From Flavobacteriales bacterium (GTDB lineage Bacteria > Bacteroidota > Bacteroidia > Flavobacteriales_D > Crocinitomicaceae): 64,000 nt of DNA. The position numbers and the translations under genes are program-made. The notes beneath the pieces were generated by a model. It made no database searches, was not told the DNA's origin, and was given only the letters and a program-made list of their open reading frames with translations. Positions 26,722 through 36,499 of the stretch are shown in pieces (the stretch's first letter is position 1; every line of letters starts with the position of its first letter). The DNA is taken from assembly GCA_947454525.1 (NCBI GenBank), contig CANGJM010000017.1, positions 1-64,000 on the forward strand. Reading direction: 5' to 3'.

Positions 26722-27711
26722 TTGAACATAGGAAATCGACATATCGAAATTAGCGGATTGAATCCCGCGGAAATCTTTGGTGTTAACGATGCAAATTTGC
26801 GCCACATCAAAACCTTCTTTCCGAAGTTGAAAATCACCGCGCGTGGAAATATGATTTCCCTAAATGGAGATGAAGAAGTGATGGACGAATTTGAACGAAA
26901 GTTTAATTTACTCATTCAACATTACCATAAGTTCAATCATTTAACGGAAAACAACATCGATAATCTGATGTTGGAAGACGGTTCAAAGTTACTTTCCAAC
27001 GATGATGGATCAGAGATTTTGGTTCATGGAAACGGCGGAGCAAAAATCAAGGCGCGCACGGTGAATCAAAAGAAAATGGTTCAGGCCGTCGATAAAGATG
27101 ATATGGTATTTGCTGTGGGTCCAGCCGGAACCGGAAAGACGTACACCGCTGTCGCTTTGGCTGTTCGAGCCTTGAAGGCAAAGGAAGTGAAACGCATCAT
27201 ATTAACGAGACCAGCAGTCGAAGCAGGGGAGAACCTTGGATTTCTTCCAGGAGATTTAAAAGAAAAACTGGATCCGTATTTAATGCCATTGTACGACGCA
27301 TTGCGAGACATGATTCCGGCAGAGAAATTAGCGGACATGATCGAGTTTGGTGTCATTGAAATTGCACCGCTCGCGTTTATGCGTGGACGTACATTGGACA
27401 AGGCATTTGTCATTTTAGATGAAGCGCAGAACACCACCCAAATGCAAATGAAAATGTTTTTGACGCGCATGGGGATGACAGCAAAGTTTATCATTACTGG
27501 AGATATGTCACAAGTTGATTTACCAAGTAAACAGCGTTCCGGATTAGCTTATGCTTTAGATGTATTGAAGGATGTGGATGAAATCAGCGTGATTAGACTC
27601 GGACAAAGTGACGTCATTAGACACCGATTAGTAAAGAAAATCATCGAAGCATTCGATAAAGCAGAAATAGAGGCAAAAACACAAAAAGAACTAAAAGAAA
27701 AAAAAGAATGA
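26722..27711 (+). CDS. phoH: PhoH-like ATPase
   Basis: A 329-residue PhoH-family P-loop ATPase. The N-terminal domain (residues about 5-90, including [22 protein letters not shown]) is of the KH-like type found in bacterial PhoH. Walker [10 protein letters not shown] follows near residue 136 and Walker B-like [11 protein letters not shown] near 232. The gene begins with TTG at 26722, as an in-frame stop (TAA at 26713-26715) precludes any upstream ATG. It overlaps purC by 4 nt (ATGA), so both are cotranscribed. The cellular role (RNA metabolism or phosphate response) is not fixed for this family. Confidence 0.92.
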   Translation: MNIGNRHIEISGLNPAEIFGVNDANLRHIKTFFPKLKITARGNMISLNGDEEVMDEFERKFNLLIQHYHKFNHLTENNIDNLMLEDGSKLLSNDDGSEILVHGNGGAKIKARTVNQKKMVQAVDKDDMVFAVGPAGTGKTYTAVALAVRALKAKEVKRIILTRPAVEAGENLGFLPGDLKEKLDPYLMPLYDALRDMIPAEKLADMIEFGVIEIAPLAFMRGRTLDKAFVILDEAQNTTQMQMKMFLTRMGMTAKFIITGDMSQVDLPSKQRSGLAYALDVLKDVDEISVIRLGQSDVIRHRLVKKIIEAFDKAEIEAKTQKELKEKKE

Positions 27712-28652
27712 ACGCAATAACAGAGTCAAATTTTACTTTCAAAGGACAAACGAATGTTTATCATGGTAAAGTACGCGATGTGTATACCTTGGATAATGGT
27801 TTGTTAGTCATGGTGGCTTCTGATCGCATTTCTGCATTTGACCATATTTTACCGAAGGGAATTCCATTCAAGGGACAGGTATTGAATCAAGTCGCAACCA
27901 TGTTTTTGGATGCAACAAGAGACATTGTTCCAAATTGGCTTGTAGCAACACCTGATCCGAGTGTCGCTATTGGACTAGCTTGTGAACCGGTTCGAGTTGA
28001 AATGGTGATTCGTGGATACCTTGCTGGACATTCTGCCCGAGAATACAAATTAGGAAAACGCCTATTGTGCGGAGTGGTTCTTCCAGAAGGAATGAAAGAG
28101 AACGATCGTTTTCCGGAACCAATTATTACTCCAGCAACCAAAGCGGAGGAAGGACACGACGAAGATATTTCGAGAGAGGATATTCTTGCGAAAGGAATCG
28201 TTCCAAAAGCGATTTATGAAAAAATGGAAGCATATACGCGTGCATTGTTTCAACGCGGAACAGAAATGGCTGCTGCTCGTGGATTGATTTTAGTAGATAC
28301 GAAATACGAATTTGGGATTCGCAATGGCGAAGTAATCTTGATTGATGAAATCCATACGCCAGATTCGTCTCGTTACTTTTACAAAGATGGATACGAGGAA
28401 AGACAAGCGAATGGTGAGCCACAAAAGCAATTATCCAAAGAATTCGTTCGTCAATGGTTGATTGAAAACGATTTCCAAGGTCTAGATGGACAACAAATGC
28501 CTTTTATGCCGGATGATTTTGTTCAGACAATTACAGATCGATACATTGAACTTTACGAGAAAATTACTGGAAATGCTTTTGTGAAATCAGAAACTTCTGA
28601 CATCACGAACCGCATTCAATCAAACGTAGATGCGTATTTGAATTCCTTGTAA
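27708..28652 (+). CDS. purC: SAICAR synthase
   Basis: PurC condenses CAIR with aspartate and ATP in purine synthesis. The 314-residue protein is the longer type resembling yeast Ade1. Motifs: [26 protein letters not shown] near the N-terminus, [19 protein letters not shown], and [12 protein letters not shown] with [15 protein letters not shown] for nucleotide and substrate binding. It overlaps phoH by 4 nt. purD/purQ and purS lie elsewhere in this window, so the purine genes are dispersed. Confidence 0.97.
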   Translation: MNAITESNFTFKGQTNVYHGKVRDVYTLDNGLLVMVASDRISAFDHILPKGIPFKGQVLNQVATMFLDATRDIVPNWLVATPDPSVAIGLACEPVRVEMVIRGYLAGHSAREYKLGKRLLCGVVLPEGMKENDRFPEPIITPATKAEEGHDEDISREDILAKGIVPKAIYEKMEAYTRALFQRGTEMAAARGLILVDTKYEFGIRNGEVILIDEIHTPDSSRYFYKDGYEERQANGEPQKQLSKEFVRQWLIENDFQGLDGQQMPFMPDDFVQTITDRYIELYEKITGNAFVKSETSDITNRIQSNVDAYLNSL

Positions 28653-28697
28653 TTCGATCAGCGCATTTGCGAATTAGTACATTCAAAGATTAAGCCT

Positions 28698-28705
28698 TAA
28701 TTTTG
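28698..28705 (+). promoter_or_regulatory. Putative -7 box of panB and the ABC importer
   Basis: TAATTTTG fits TAnnTTTG; the nearest TTG lies too far upstream to be a good -33 partner, so the assignment is tentative. Located 59 nt before the ATG of panB. Confidence 0.35.
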
Positions 28706-28763
28706 CTCAAATGACGCTGATTGTTTGATTCCATTGGAATCCATCAGCTGGATAAACGAAACT

Positions 28764-29579
28764 ATGTCAGTTCATTCAAACGTAAAAAAAGTAACCACGC
28801 ATACGCTTCATGAAATGAAGAATGCTGGACAGAAAATATCCATGTTAACGGCGTATGATTTTTCCATGGCGCGCATTGTAGATGAAGCTGGAATCGATGT
28901 GATTTTAGTTGGAGATTCTGCATCAAATGTCATGGCCGGACACGAAACAACCTTGCCGATTACCTTGGATCAAATGATTTATCACGCATCCTCCGTTGTT
29001 CGTGCAGTGAAACGTTCTTTGGTTGTCGTTGATATGCCTTTTGGTTCCTACCAAGGAAATTCAAAGGAAGCGCTTTCTAGTGCGATTAAAATCATGAAAG
29101 AAACGGGCGGACATGCCGTTAAAATGGAAGGTGGACAAGAAATCATCGAATCTATTGGACGCATTTTAACCGCTGGAATTCCAGTCATGGGACATTTAGG
29201 ACTAACACCTCAATCCATCTATAAATTCGGAACATATGTCGTTCGAGCGAAAGAGGAAGAGGAAGCACAGCGACTGATTGATGATGCAAAAGCATTGGAA
29301 GCAATTGGATGTTTTGCGATTGTATTGGAAAAAATTCCTGCGCAATTAGCTACACAAGTGGCAAAAATGGTCTCGATTCCTATTATTGGTATTGGAGCTG
29401 GAAATGGTGTAGACGGACAAGTACTCGTTGTGCACGATATGTTGGGGATTAATAACGAATTCAATCCACGATTTTTACGCAAGTACAATAATTTGCATGA
29501 ACAAATGATGAATTCGTTCCAAGCGTATATCAAGGATGTGCAGTCTGGCGATTTCCCAAATGAATCAGAACAATATTAA
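28764..29579 (+). CDS. panB: 3-methyl-2-oxobutanoate hydroxymethyltransferase
   Basis: PanB makes ketopantoate from alpha-ketoisovalerate and methylene-tetrahydrofolate, an early step in pantothenate and CoA synthesis. The TIM-barrel enzyme shows its signature stretches: [48 protein letters not shown] and [24 protein letters not shown], split over several runs. I chose the ATG at 28764 (271 residues), which fits the family length; an upstream TTG at 28725 would add 13 unlike residues. coaX, which uses pantothenate, lies at 15953-16681. The ABC importer genes follow 3 nt after its stop. Confidence 0.95.
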   Translation: MSVHSNVKKVTTHTLHEMKNAGQKISMLTAYDFSMARIVDEAGIDVILVGDSASNVMAGHETTLPITLDQMIYHASSVVRAVKRSLVVVDMPFGSYQGNSKEALSSAIKIMKETGGHAVKMEGGQEIIESIGRILTAGIPVMGHLGLTPQSIYKFGTYVVRAKEEEEAQRLIDDAKALEAIGCFAIVLEKIPAQLATQVAKMVSIPIIGIGAGNGVDGQVLVVHDMLGINNEFNPRFLRKYNNLHEQMMNSFQAYIKDVQSGDFPNESEQY

Positions 29580-29582
29580 TAG

Positions 29583-30623
29583 ATGAGGTTCTTCTTGGTT
29601 GTTCTTTTGTTAAGCCTTGCTTCTTGTTCGAATCAAGAGAAGCAAAGCCAACAAACGAAATCAACAGGAGTCAATATCTGTCGCTATAGTAAATACCTAG
29701 GCGTTTTTAAAACAAAAAATGGGTATTTGATCCGCATTCAACATCCGGATAATCAGAAAAAACGTTTTCAGTTTTACGTGAGCAATGCTGCACAGCACTT
29801 GGCCGTTTTGTCGTCAACCCACATCGGCATGTTGTCGGCATTAAACGAGGAGAAAAGAATCGCTGCAATTACGGATATCCGCTATGTATTCAGTCCGCTT
29901 GTCAAAAAACGATTCAAGCAAAAGCACATATTAGCCTTGCAAAACGAACAAACAATGTCGGTGGACCAATTACTGCGTTCAAAGTCGGAATACGTAATTT
30001 ACAGTGCTTTCTCGGGTTCCTTTTCTCAAGAAGAACGATTGGAAAAATTAGGCATTCACTGCATCCCAAACTTTGATTGGAGGGAACAAACCGCATTGGG
30101 AAGAGCGGAATGGCTGCTACTTTTTGGCGTGTTAAGCGCGAAGGTTCCTGAAGCGGTGGACTTATTTAAATCCATTGAAAGCGCGTATGTACGTGCAAAG
30201 AAAGAAAAGGTGAATTCGAAAGAAATGATCTCCGGAAATGTCACAGGGGATTTTTGGTATGCGCCTGCTGGACAAAGTTTCATGGCCGAACTATTTAAGA
30301 ATTCAGGATTGAATTACATTTATCATGGAACTAAAGGAACAGGAAGTTTGGCTTATTCGATGGAGAAAGTGATGAAGGACGGGTCGAATGTGAAAATTTG
30401 GCTGAATCCAGGATTTTCATCAAAAAACGAAATCGTTCAAGTCAATCCGAAAGCGAAATACATGCCGTTTTTCAAGGAGGCAAGGATATTTTGTTACACA
30501 CATGATAGAAATAAGTTTTGGGAAATGAGTACCTTACGTCCAGATTGGTTATTAGAAGATTTGGCACAAATAGCCGCTGGAAATACGACTAAAAACCTGC
30601 ATTTTTACAAAGAAGTGAAATGA
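29583..30623 (+). CDS. ABC importer solute-binding lipoprotein (BtuF/FecB type)
   Basis: A 346-residue lipoprotein: signal LVVLLLSLASCSNQEK with lipobox Cys near residue 15. The body has the two-lobe class III binding-protein pattern, including VLSSTHIGMLSALNEEKRIAAI, AEWLLLFGVLSAK and a long helix expected between lobes. It is followed by permease and ATPase genes with 4 nt overlaps, forming a complete importer for a siderophore, heme or cobalamin-like ligand. The ligand cannot be told. It lies 3 nt after panB, which may only mean shared transcription. Confidence 0.88.
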   Translation: MRFFLVVLLLSLASCSNQEKQSQQTKSTGVNICRYSKYLGVFKTKNGYLIRIQHPDNQKKRFQFYVSNAAQHLAVLSSTHIGMLSALNEEKRIAAITDIRYVFSPLVKKRFKQKHILALQNEQTMSVDQLLRSKSEYVIYSAFSGSFSQEERLEKLGIHCIPNFDWREQTALGRAEWLLLFGVLSAKVPEAVDLFKSIESAYVRAKKEKVNSKEMISGNVTGDFWYAPAGQSFMAELFKNSGLNYIYHGTKGTGSLAYSMEKVMKDGSNVKIWLNPGFSSKNEIVQVNPKAKYMPFFKEARIFCYTHDRNKFWEMSTLRPDWLLEDLAQIAAGNTTKNLHFYKEVK

Positions 30624-31615
30624 AAGACTGGACTTTGAAATGGATGTTCATCTGTTTGCTGTGTTTTTTACCACTAGCAATGTACCTTCATTTGATTTCT
30701 GGCCAAATTGAACTTTCATTTTCCTCGTATCTCGATTCCATCCTTCATTTTGATTCCAAAAACACGAGTCAAGTACTGGTCAGGGAATTCAGAGTTCCAC
30801 GTTTACTCATGGCGATGATGGCTGGTGCTGGATTGTCTTTGTCTGGAATGTTCATGCAGACCTTGTTTAAGAATCCACTAGCAGGACCCTACGTCCTTGG
30901 AATAAATTCCGGAGCAAGTTTGTTGATTGCTTTGAGTTTAATGACTGGCGTTCATTTTTTTCAATCGAATTTTGGATTGATTGGAACGGCGTTAATCGGT
31001 GCATTCGCCGCTGGACTGTTGATGATGTTAATTGCCCAACGTTTAAAATCCCAAATAACCTTGTTGTTAGTTGGATTGATGTTTGGGAGTTTTACGTCCG
31101 CAATTGTTTCCATTCTAGAATCGTTTGCCGGTGCGGAATCCTTGAAATCGTATACAATGTGGTCTATGGGATCCTTGCAACAAGTAGAGTTTGGTCAACT
31201 AGGAATCATTTTAGTCATTTTTGCATTGGGAATTATTGCCTCGTTCCTTCTGGTGAAACCATTAAATATGCTCGTAATAGGGGAGAAATCCGCTGCGTTA
31301 CTCGGCTTACCGATTAAAGCTACCCGCATGTTTGTCCTATTATTGACAGCGTTGTTTGCCGGATTAATCACCGCTTTTTGTGGTCCGATTGCCTTTGTTG
31401 GAATTGCGATTCCAAACCTCACGCGTATTTTATTCCAAACAACGAATCACCGGTATTTGATTATTGGCAACGTATTGATTGGTGCCATTTTCCTTCTCTT
31501 GACCGATGCATTCATACAAGTTTTGGAAGGACAGATCAGTATTCCTTTGAACGCGCTTACCTCGATCATCGGTGCGCCATTTTTCGTATTCTTGCTAATC
31601 CGTAAATTGAGATGA
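30620..31615 (+). CDS. FecCD/BtuC-family ABC permease
   Basis: A 331-residue inner-membrane permease with about nine or ten transmembrane helices. Typical segments of the FecCD family are seen: VLVREFRVPRLLMAMMAGAGLSLSG near the N-terminus, NPLAGPYVLGINSGASL, and AFCGPIAFVGIAIPNLTR (the coupling-helix region) near residue 255. It overlaps the binding-protein gene by 4 nt (ATGA) and the ATPase gene by 4 nt. Confidence 0.95.
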   Translation: MKDWTLKWMFICLLCFLPLAMYLHLISGQIELSFSSYLDSILHFDSKNTSQVLVREFRVPRLLMAMMAGAGLSLSGMFMQTLFKNPLAGPYVLGINSGASLLIALSLMTGVHFFQSNFGLIGTALIGAFAAGLLMMLIAQRLKSQITLLLVGLMFGSFTSAIVSILESFAGAESLKSYTMWSMGSLQQVEFGQLGIILVIFALGIIASFLLVKPLNMLVIGEKSAALLGLPIKATRMFVLLLTALFAGLITAFCGPIAFVGIAIPNLTRILFQTTNHRYLIIGNVLIGAIFLLLTDAFIQVLEGQISIPLNALTSIIGAPFFVFLLIRKLR

Positions 31616-32307
31616 TCCAGTTAAAAAAAGTGAGTATTGGCTATCGTGCAGAGTTGCTTCATGCAGAGAAGCTGGAATTAGAGGCTGGAAAAGTCTATGC
31701 CTTAGTTGGACGAAACGGAATTGGTAAATCTACGGTCATCCAAACGATTTCGGGAATTCAGAAGCAATTAGCTGGTGAAATCACGATGAATGGCCAGTCG
31801 ATATCTGGCTTCAATCCAAAGGAAATAGCAGCATCCATTTCTCTCGTGGACACACGTTTTGAAGGCGTGGAGTATTTAAAAGTAAAAGATTACTTAGCGT
31901 TGGGAAGAGCACCATATACGGATGCTTTCGGTCGTTTGGATTCGAACGATTGGCGCATCGTAGAAGAAGTTGCTTCCGACTTGGCCATTCAACATCTTCT
32001 TGAAAAATACACTGATCAAATCAGCGATGGTGAACGTCAGCTTTGTTCAGTTGGACGTGCATTTGTACAGGAAACACCTGTGATTCTATTGGATGAACCA
32101 ACGGCGTTTTTAGACTACATCAATCGAAAAAAATTACTGGAGTTATTGGTTCGATTATCTCGTGATAAGAAAAAGTGCATCGTTTTATCCACGCATGATT
32201 TGGATTTATGTTTGGACCAGAAAGTTCCTTTTTTATTAGCTGCACATGGTACAGTGAGCTTGCACGAAGCGTTAAGCAAAGAAACAATTATAGAGGCAAT
32301 GTCCTAG
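31612..32307 (+). CDS. FecE/BtuD-family ABC ATPase
   Basis: A 231-residue ATPase of the siderophore/cobalamin importer type. Walker A is GRNGIGKST (residues about 35-43), signature is QISDGERQL instead of the standard LSGGE, Walker B is VILLDEPTAFLD, and the switch His is in STHDLD. It powers the permease encoded just upstream (4 nt overlap). A hairpin terminator follows directly and could also stop the convergent frr transcript. Confidence 0.94.
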   Translation: MIQLKKVSIGYRAELLHAEKLELEAGKVYALVGRNGIGKSTVIQTISGIQKQLAGEITMNGQSISGFNPKEIAASISLVDTRFEGVEYLKVKDYLALGRAPYTDAFGRLDSNDWRIVEEVASDLAIQHLLEKYTDQISDGERQLCSVGRAFVQETPVILLDEPTAFLDYINRKKLLELLVRLSRDKKKCIVLSTHDLDLCLDQKVPFLLAAHGTVSLHEALSKETIIEAMS

Positions 32308-32308
32308 C

Positions 32309-32340
32309 AAAAAAAAAGGCCAACAACCGTTGACCTTTCT
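32309..32340. terminator. Bidirectional terminator between the ABC importer and frr
   Basis: Stem AAAGGCCAAC with GTTGACCTTT (32315-32324 and 32329-32338, one mismatch) with a 4-nt loop, flanked by A-rich sequence on the left and T-rich on the right, so it can act for both converging genes. Confidence 0.75.
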
Positions 32341-32359
32341 TTATCTTTATATGAACAGA

Positions 32360-32923
32360 TTATACTGTCATGATATCTTTTTCTTTTAGTTCAACTAATT
32401 CATCGACGCTCTTGATTGCTCCGTTAGTGATTTTTTGAACTTCTTCTTCCGCACCTTTCGCTAAGTCTTCTGAAAGTCCGTCATTCTTTAATTCTTTAAT
32501 CATATCAATCGCATCCTTGCGGTTGTTTCGGATACCTACTTTCGCATTTTCTGCTTCAGCTTTGGCACGTTTCACTAAATCGCGACGACGTTCTTCCGTA
32601 AGTGGTGGAACGGTAATGATTAAAAGTTCTCCGTTATTTTGTGGATTCAATCCAAGATTGGAATTGATGATTCCGCGAGCAATTTCGTTCAACATGGCTT
32701 TCTCCCAAGGTTGCACCAAAATTGTTCGTGCGTCAGATGTATTTACATTCGCTACTTGTTGTAATGGTGTCATAGATCCATAATAATCCACCATAACGCC
32801 TCCAAGCATCGCTGGAGAGGCTTTTCCTGCGCGTATTTTTACGAGTTCTGTTTCGAAGTGACTGATGGTTTTACCGTTGGAAACCTTAAAGTCATCATAA
32901 ATCATCATTAGTTCTTCCGTCAT
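32360..32923 (-). CDS. frr: Ribosome recycling factor
   Basis: RRF splits the post-termination ribosome with EF-G. The three-helix-bundle protein has the usual 187 residues, with ISHFETELVKIRAGKASPAML, VNTSDARTILVQPWEK and PPLTEERRRDLVKRAKAEAENAKVGIRNNR (split over two runs) being diagnostic. It follows pyrH by 6 nt, the classical pyrH-frr pairing. Confidence 0.97.
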   Translation of the reverse strand: MTEELMMIYDDFKVSNGKTISHFETELVKIRAGKASPAMLGGVMVDYYGSMTPLQQVANVNTSDARTILVQPWEKAMLNEIARGIINSNLGLNPQNNGELLIITVPPLTEERRRDLVKRAKAEAENAKVGIRNNRKDAIDMIKELKNDGLSEDLAKGAEEEVQKITNGAIKSVDELVELKEKDIMTV

Positions 32924-32929
32924 CTCTTT

Positions 32930-33637
32930 TTAATTACAAACGATTGTTCCTACTTTTTCACCTGACATTAATTTTTTCAAATTACCGGCAGTGTCCATAT
33001 CAAATACGATTATGGGTAAATTATTTTCCTTACAAAGGGTAAACGCAGTGAGATCCATCACGTTTAGTCCTTTTGAGTAAACTTCGTCAAAGGATATTTG
33101 ACTGTATTTTGTTGCTGTTTTATCTTTTTCTGGGTCAGCCGTATAGATTCCATCTACACGCGTTCCTTTTAAAATCACTTCAGCATTGATTTCAATGGCT
33201 CTTAGCGAAGCGGCTGAATCCGTAGTAAAGAATGGATTCCCTGTTCCAGCGCCAAAAATTACGACACGTCCTTTTTCTAAATGACGGACAGCGCGACGAC
33301 GAACAAAAGGTTCAGCGATTTCTTTCATTTCGATGGCAGAGAGTAAACGAGTTTTCACACCGTTTGACTCCAATGCGGATTGCAGTGCCATGGAATTAAT
33401 CATGGTAGCAAGCATTCCCATGTAATCACCATGCGTACGATCCATTCCGCCTTCTTCCGCTTGAACTCCGCGAAAGATATTTCCTCCTCCAATCACGATT
33501 GCCACTTCAACGCCCATTTCATGCAATTCTTTAATTTGAACTGCATAGCTATTGATTCGCTGATTGTCGATTCCAAATTGTTTAGTTCCCATGAGGGATT
33601 CACCACTTAATTTTAGAAGGATACGTTTATAGGTCAT
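32930..33637 (-). CDS. pyrH: UMP kinase
   Basis: PyrH phosphorylates UMP to UDP in pyrimidine nucleotide synthesis. Length is 235 residues from the ATG at 33637 ([17 protein letters not shown]); the longer upstream reading adds nine unlike residues. Family motifs: [27 protein letters not shown] and [13 protein letters not shown]. It is followed by frr. A terminator between tsf and pyrH (33693-33725) suggests that pyrH-frr has its own promoter, though read-through may occur. Confidence 0.97.
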   Translation of the reverse strand: MTYKRILLKLSGESLMGTKQFGIDNQRINSYAVQIKELHEMGVEVAIVIGGGNIFRGVQAEEGGMDRTHGDYMGMLATMINSMALQSALESNGVKTRLLSAIEMKEIAEPFVRRRAVRHLEKGRVVIFGAGTGNPFFTTDSAASLRAIEINAEVILKGTRVDGIYTADPEKDKTATKYSQISFDEVYSKGLNVMDLTAFTLCKENNLPIIVFDMDTAGNLKKLMSGEKVGTIVCN

Positions 33638-33692
33638 GTTTGAAAGGATTGAGCAAATATACAAATCGTTTACTTAGGTTAATTTTAAACAC

Positions 33693-33725
33693 AAAAAAAA
33701 AGCTATCAAACGATAGCTTTTTTTT
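33693..33725 (-). terminator. Terminator after tsf
   Basis: Stem AAAAGCTATC with GATAGCTTTT (33698-33707 and 33712-33721) around an AAAC loop, flanked by A and T runs on both sides, so it works on either strand. Confidence 0.85.
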
Positions 33726-33730
33726 AAATA

Positions 33731-34564
33731 TTAACTTAAGGAGAATCGTTTAAAGTCGGTGACTGTTAAATCTTTCTCAGTGCTGTTCAAGAATTGTTCT
33801 ACGGTCATTTTGTTGTCGCGAACGAACGCTTGACTTAATAAGGTATTTTCTTGGAAGAATTTATTCAAACGACCCAAGGCAATTTTCTCAGCCATTTCAG
33901 CTGGTTTTCCTTCTTGGATAGCCAAATCTTTTCCTACTTCAATTTCACGTTCGATTGTGCGAGCATCCACACCGTCTTTATCGATAGCGATTGGATTCAT
34001 TGCAGCAACTTGCATAGCAACTTGTCTTCCAGCCTCAGCGATATCAGCAGCTGTTCCAGCGCTCAATCCAACTAACGTTGCTAATTGATTACCTGGGTGG
34101 TTGTAAGCAACAACGAAATTTCCGTTGATTACTGCGTAACCAGAAAGATCTAATTTCTCTCCAACTACACCAACTTGTTCTGTGATTTTTTCTTCTACAG
34201 ATAAACGTGCATCGTAAGGAAGAGCTTTCAACTCTTCTACAGTAGCAGGAAGTTTATCTAAAGCGATGTCCACTAAAGATTGAACCATTGCAACGTATCC
34301 GTCGTTTTTCGCAACGAAATCTGTTTCACAGTTCAAAGTTAAGATAACACCTGATTTTCCGTCAGCAGAAGCTTGAGCGATAATCACTCCTTCTTTTGCA
34401 TCGTTATCACCACGTTTCGCAGCGATTTTTTGTCCTTTTTTACGTAGAATGTCAACTGCTGCTTCAAAATCACCATTAGCTTCAACTAATGCATTTTTGC
34501 AGTCCATCATTCCAGCGCCCGTTTGTTGACGCAATTTGTTTACATCTGAAGCTGTAATAGCCAT
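33731..34564 (-). CDS. tsf: Elongation factor Ts
   Basis: EF-Ts catalyses GDP/GTP exchange on EF-Tu. The 277-residue protein has the N-terminal UBA-like segment VNKLRQQTGAGMMDCKNALV, the TDFVAKND motif (residue about 80) that contacts EF-Tu, and a C-terminal dimerisation/coil region LGRLNKFFQENTLLSQAFVRD. It follows rpsB by 22 nt in the conserved rpsB-tsf pair. Confidence 0.97.
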   Translation of the reverse strand: MAITASDVNKLRQQTGAGMMDCKNALVEANGDFEAAVDILRKKGQKIAAKRGDNDAKEGVIIAQASADGKSGVILTLNCETDFVAKNDGYVAMVQSLVDIALDKLPATVEELKALPYDARLSVEEKITEQVGVVGEKLDLSGYAVINGNFVVAYNHPGNQLATLVGLSAGTAADIAEAGRQVAMQVAAMNPIAIDKDGVDARTIEREIEVGKDLAIQEGKPAEMAEKIALGRLNKFFQENTLLSQAFVRDNKMTVEQFLNSTEKDLTVTDFKRFSLS

Positions 34565-34586
34565 GACTTTTATTTTTTAGAATTAA

Positions 34587-35438
34587 TTATTCAGCTGAAT
34601 TTTCTGTAGCTTCTGCTGCAGGAGCCTCTTCAACAACAGGAGCCTCTTCAACAACTGGTGCTGCCTCAACTACCGGTGCTGCTTCAACAACTGGAGCTGC
34701 TTCAACTACTGGTGTTGCTGCATCTGTAGCTTCTTCACCTGCTTTTAAGTTTTTGCGATCCTCTAATCCTTCACGAATAGCTTCACAGATTTGATCCATG
34801 ATTAACGTGATTGATTTTGTTGCATCATCATTCGCTGGGATAGGGAAGTCAACTAATTTTGGATTTGAATTGGTATCGACCATTGCGAAAGTTGGGATGC
34901 TCAAACGACGAGCTTCAGCTAATGCGATGTGTTCTTTTAAGATATCGATGATGAAAATCGCTGCCGGTTGACGAGTCATGTCAGCAATTGATCCAAACGT
35001 TTTCTCCAATTTCTCTCTTTGACGAGTTTTGAATAATTTCTCACGTTTGTTTAATGTCTCCCAAGAACCATCTGACTTCATTTTGTCAATCATGGCCATT
35101 TTACGGATAGACTTACGTGTTGTTTGGAAGTTTGTTAACATACCACCTGTCCAACGTTCTGTTACAAACGGCATGTTTACTTTTGCTACACGCTCAGAAA
35201 CGATTTCTTTCGCTTGTTTTTTTGTAGCAACAAATAATATTTTTTTACCAGATTTAGCAATTTGTTTCATTGCTGCACAAGCTTGATCCAAGTGAACCAT
35301 CGTTTTGTTCAAATCGATGATGTGGATTCCTTTTTTCTCTTCAAAAATGTATGGAGCCATTGCTGGGTTCCATTTTCTTTTCAAGTGGCCAAAGTGAACA
35401 CCTGCTTCTAATAAAGTTTCAAATTTTAATTTAGACAT
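34587..35438 (-). CDS. rpsB: Ribosomal protein S2 with Pro-Val-Glu-Ala repeat tail
   Basis: Small-subunit ribosomal protein S2. Typical S2 segments include LLEAGVHFGHLKRKWNPAM, IFEEKKGIHIIDLNKT, RWTGGMLTNFQT and FAMVDTNSNPKLVDFPIPAN. The conserved core ends near residue 237. After it comes a tail of about 45 residues made of five to six tandem VVEAAP/VVEEAP six-residue units (18-bp repeats on the DNA), followed by AAEATENSAE. The tail is acidic, proline-rich and probably disordered. S2 is followed by tsf at 22 nt. A 111 nt stretch separates it from rpsI upstream; no clear regulatory fold could be assigned there. Confidence 0.96.
   Translation of the reverse strand: MSKLKFETLLEAGVHFGHLKRKWNPAMAPYIFEEKKGIHIIDLNKTMVHLDQACAAMKQIAKSGKKILFVATKKQAKEIVSERVAKVNMPFVTERWTGGMLTNFQTTRKSIRKMAMIDKMKSDGSWETLNKREKLFKTRQREKLEKTFGSIADMTRQPAAIFIIDILKEHIALAEARRLSIPTFAMVDTNSNPKLVDFPIPANDDATKSITLIMDQICEAIREGLEDRKNLKAGEEATDAATPVVEAAPVVEAAPVVEAAPVVEEAPVVEEAPAAEATENSAE
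34608..34720 (-). repeat. 18-bp tandem repeat encoding the S2 tail
   Basis: About six degenerate copies of an 18-bp unit encode VVEAAP or VVEEAP in the S2 C-terminus. Boundaries are approximate. Confidence 0.75.
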
Positions 35439-35549
35439 ATTTTGTTTTTGTTTACGTTCCTAATAGATTGAGTTAAGCAACGATGAAGGGACAACCAATG
35501 ATTGTAGGTACTCCAACGTTTGGATGCTAAACAATGTAGCTCTCGACGA

Positions 35550-35936
35550 TTAACGTTTAGAGAACTGGAATTTCTTACGTGCTTTCGGTTGACCTGGTTT
35601 CTTACGCTCAACCATTCTCGGGTCACGTGTCATCAAGCCTTCTGCTTTCAATAATGGTTTGTAATCAGCTGATAACTCAACAAGAGCTCTTGAAATACCC
35701 AAACGAATCGCTTCAGCTTGACCATTAATTCCACCACCCATTACGTTTACTTTGATGTCAAATTGACCCACAGTATCCGTTAAAATAAATGGTTGGTTAA
35801 TTTTCCCTTGAAGTACATCAATTGGAAACATAACCTTCATTTCTTTTTTATTCACAGTGATTTTCCCGTTACCTTTTGACATGTAAACGCGAGCAACAGC
35901 TGTTTTTCTTCTTCCTAAAGCATTAATTACTTCCAT
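35550..35936 (-). CDS. rpsI: Ribosomal protein S9
   Basis: The 128-residue S9 has its N-terminal [19 protein letters not shown] motif, the [19 protein letters not shown] segment and the highly basic C-terminal tail ending [11 protein letters not shown] that reaches the P-site tRNA. Its start is 5 nt from the rplM stop. The order rplM-rpsI-rpsB-tsf is common in Bacteroidota. Confidence 0.97.
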   Translation of the reverse strand: MEVINALGRRKTAVARVYMSKGNGKITVNKKEMKVMFPIDVLQGKINQPFILTDTVGQFDIKVNVMGGGINGQAEAIRLGISRALVELSADYKPLLKAEGLMTRDPRMVERKKPGQPKARKKFQFSKR

Positions 35937-35941
35937 GATTC

Positions 35942-36397
35942 TTATTTGAGTGTATCAAGATTTAATAACTGAGGTTGTTGAGCTTCGTGTTTGTGCTCGC
36001 CACCTTTGTAAACTTTTAAATTGGTAAACAATTGTCGACCAAGTGTATTTTTTGGTAACATACCTTTAATCGCTTTCTCGATCAAACGCTCAGGGTGTTT
36101 TTTCAACATGTCTTCAGCTGAAGTAAAACGTTGTCCACCTGGATATCCAGAGAAACGAACGTATTCTTTGTTCTCCAACTTCGTTCCTGAAAATGACACT
36201 TTCTCTGCGTTGATGACAATCACATTGTCGCCACAATCCGCATGCGGAGTATAACAGGTTTTGTATTTTCCACGGATAACTTTAGCTACTTTACTAGCTA
36301 ATCTACCTACTGTTTGACCTTCTGCATCTACAACGAACCACTTTTTGTCAGCGGTTTCTGTGTTGCCTGATAACGTTCTGTAACTTAATGTATTCAC
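35942..36397 (-). CDS. rplM: Ribosomal protein L13
   Basis: L13 of 151 residues, an early assembly protein of the large subunit. Diagnostic stretches are [35 protein letters not shown] and [20 protein letters not shown]. It heads the ribosomal operon on the minus strand, with a strong Bacteroidota promoter about 50 nt upstream. Confidence 0.97.
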   Translation of the reverse strand: MNTLSYRTLSGNTETADKKWFVVDAEGQTVGRLASKVAKVIRGKYKTCYTPHADCGDNVIVINAEKVSFSGTKLENKEYVRFSGYPGGQRFTSAEDMLKKHPERLIEKAIKGMLPKNTLGRQLFTNLKVYKGGEHKHEAQQPQLLNLDTLK

Positions 36398-36445
36398 GGT
36401 ACTTTTTATTAAATAAAAAACGAATAAACCCTAAAATTAGGGGTG

Positions 36446-36476
36446 CAAAGATACAACTATTGTGATTAAATACAAA
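36446..36476 (-). promoter_or_regulatory. Promoter of the rplM-rpsI-rpsB-tsf operon
   Basis: On the minus strand TTTG (36473-36476) and TATCTTTG (36446-36453) are 19 nt apart, a full match to the Bacteroidota consensus. A short inverted repeat CCCTAA/TTAGGG (36429-36442) lies at the expected transcript start. Confidence 0.7.
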
Positions 36477-36499
36477 TGAAAAGTGAAAAAAAGAAGAAT

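Noticed and set aside
34608-34720. Possible CRISPR-like repeat array
   Set aside because: The 18-bp units are in frame, lack unique spacers and encode the S2 tail.
35439-35549. A possible autoregulatory leader for S2 upstream of rpsB
   Set aside because: A short self-complementary CCAAACGTTGG is present, but no known leader structure could be recognised by eye.
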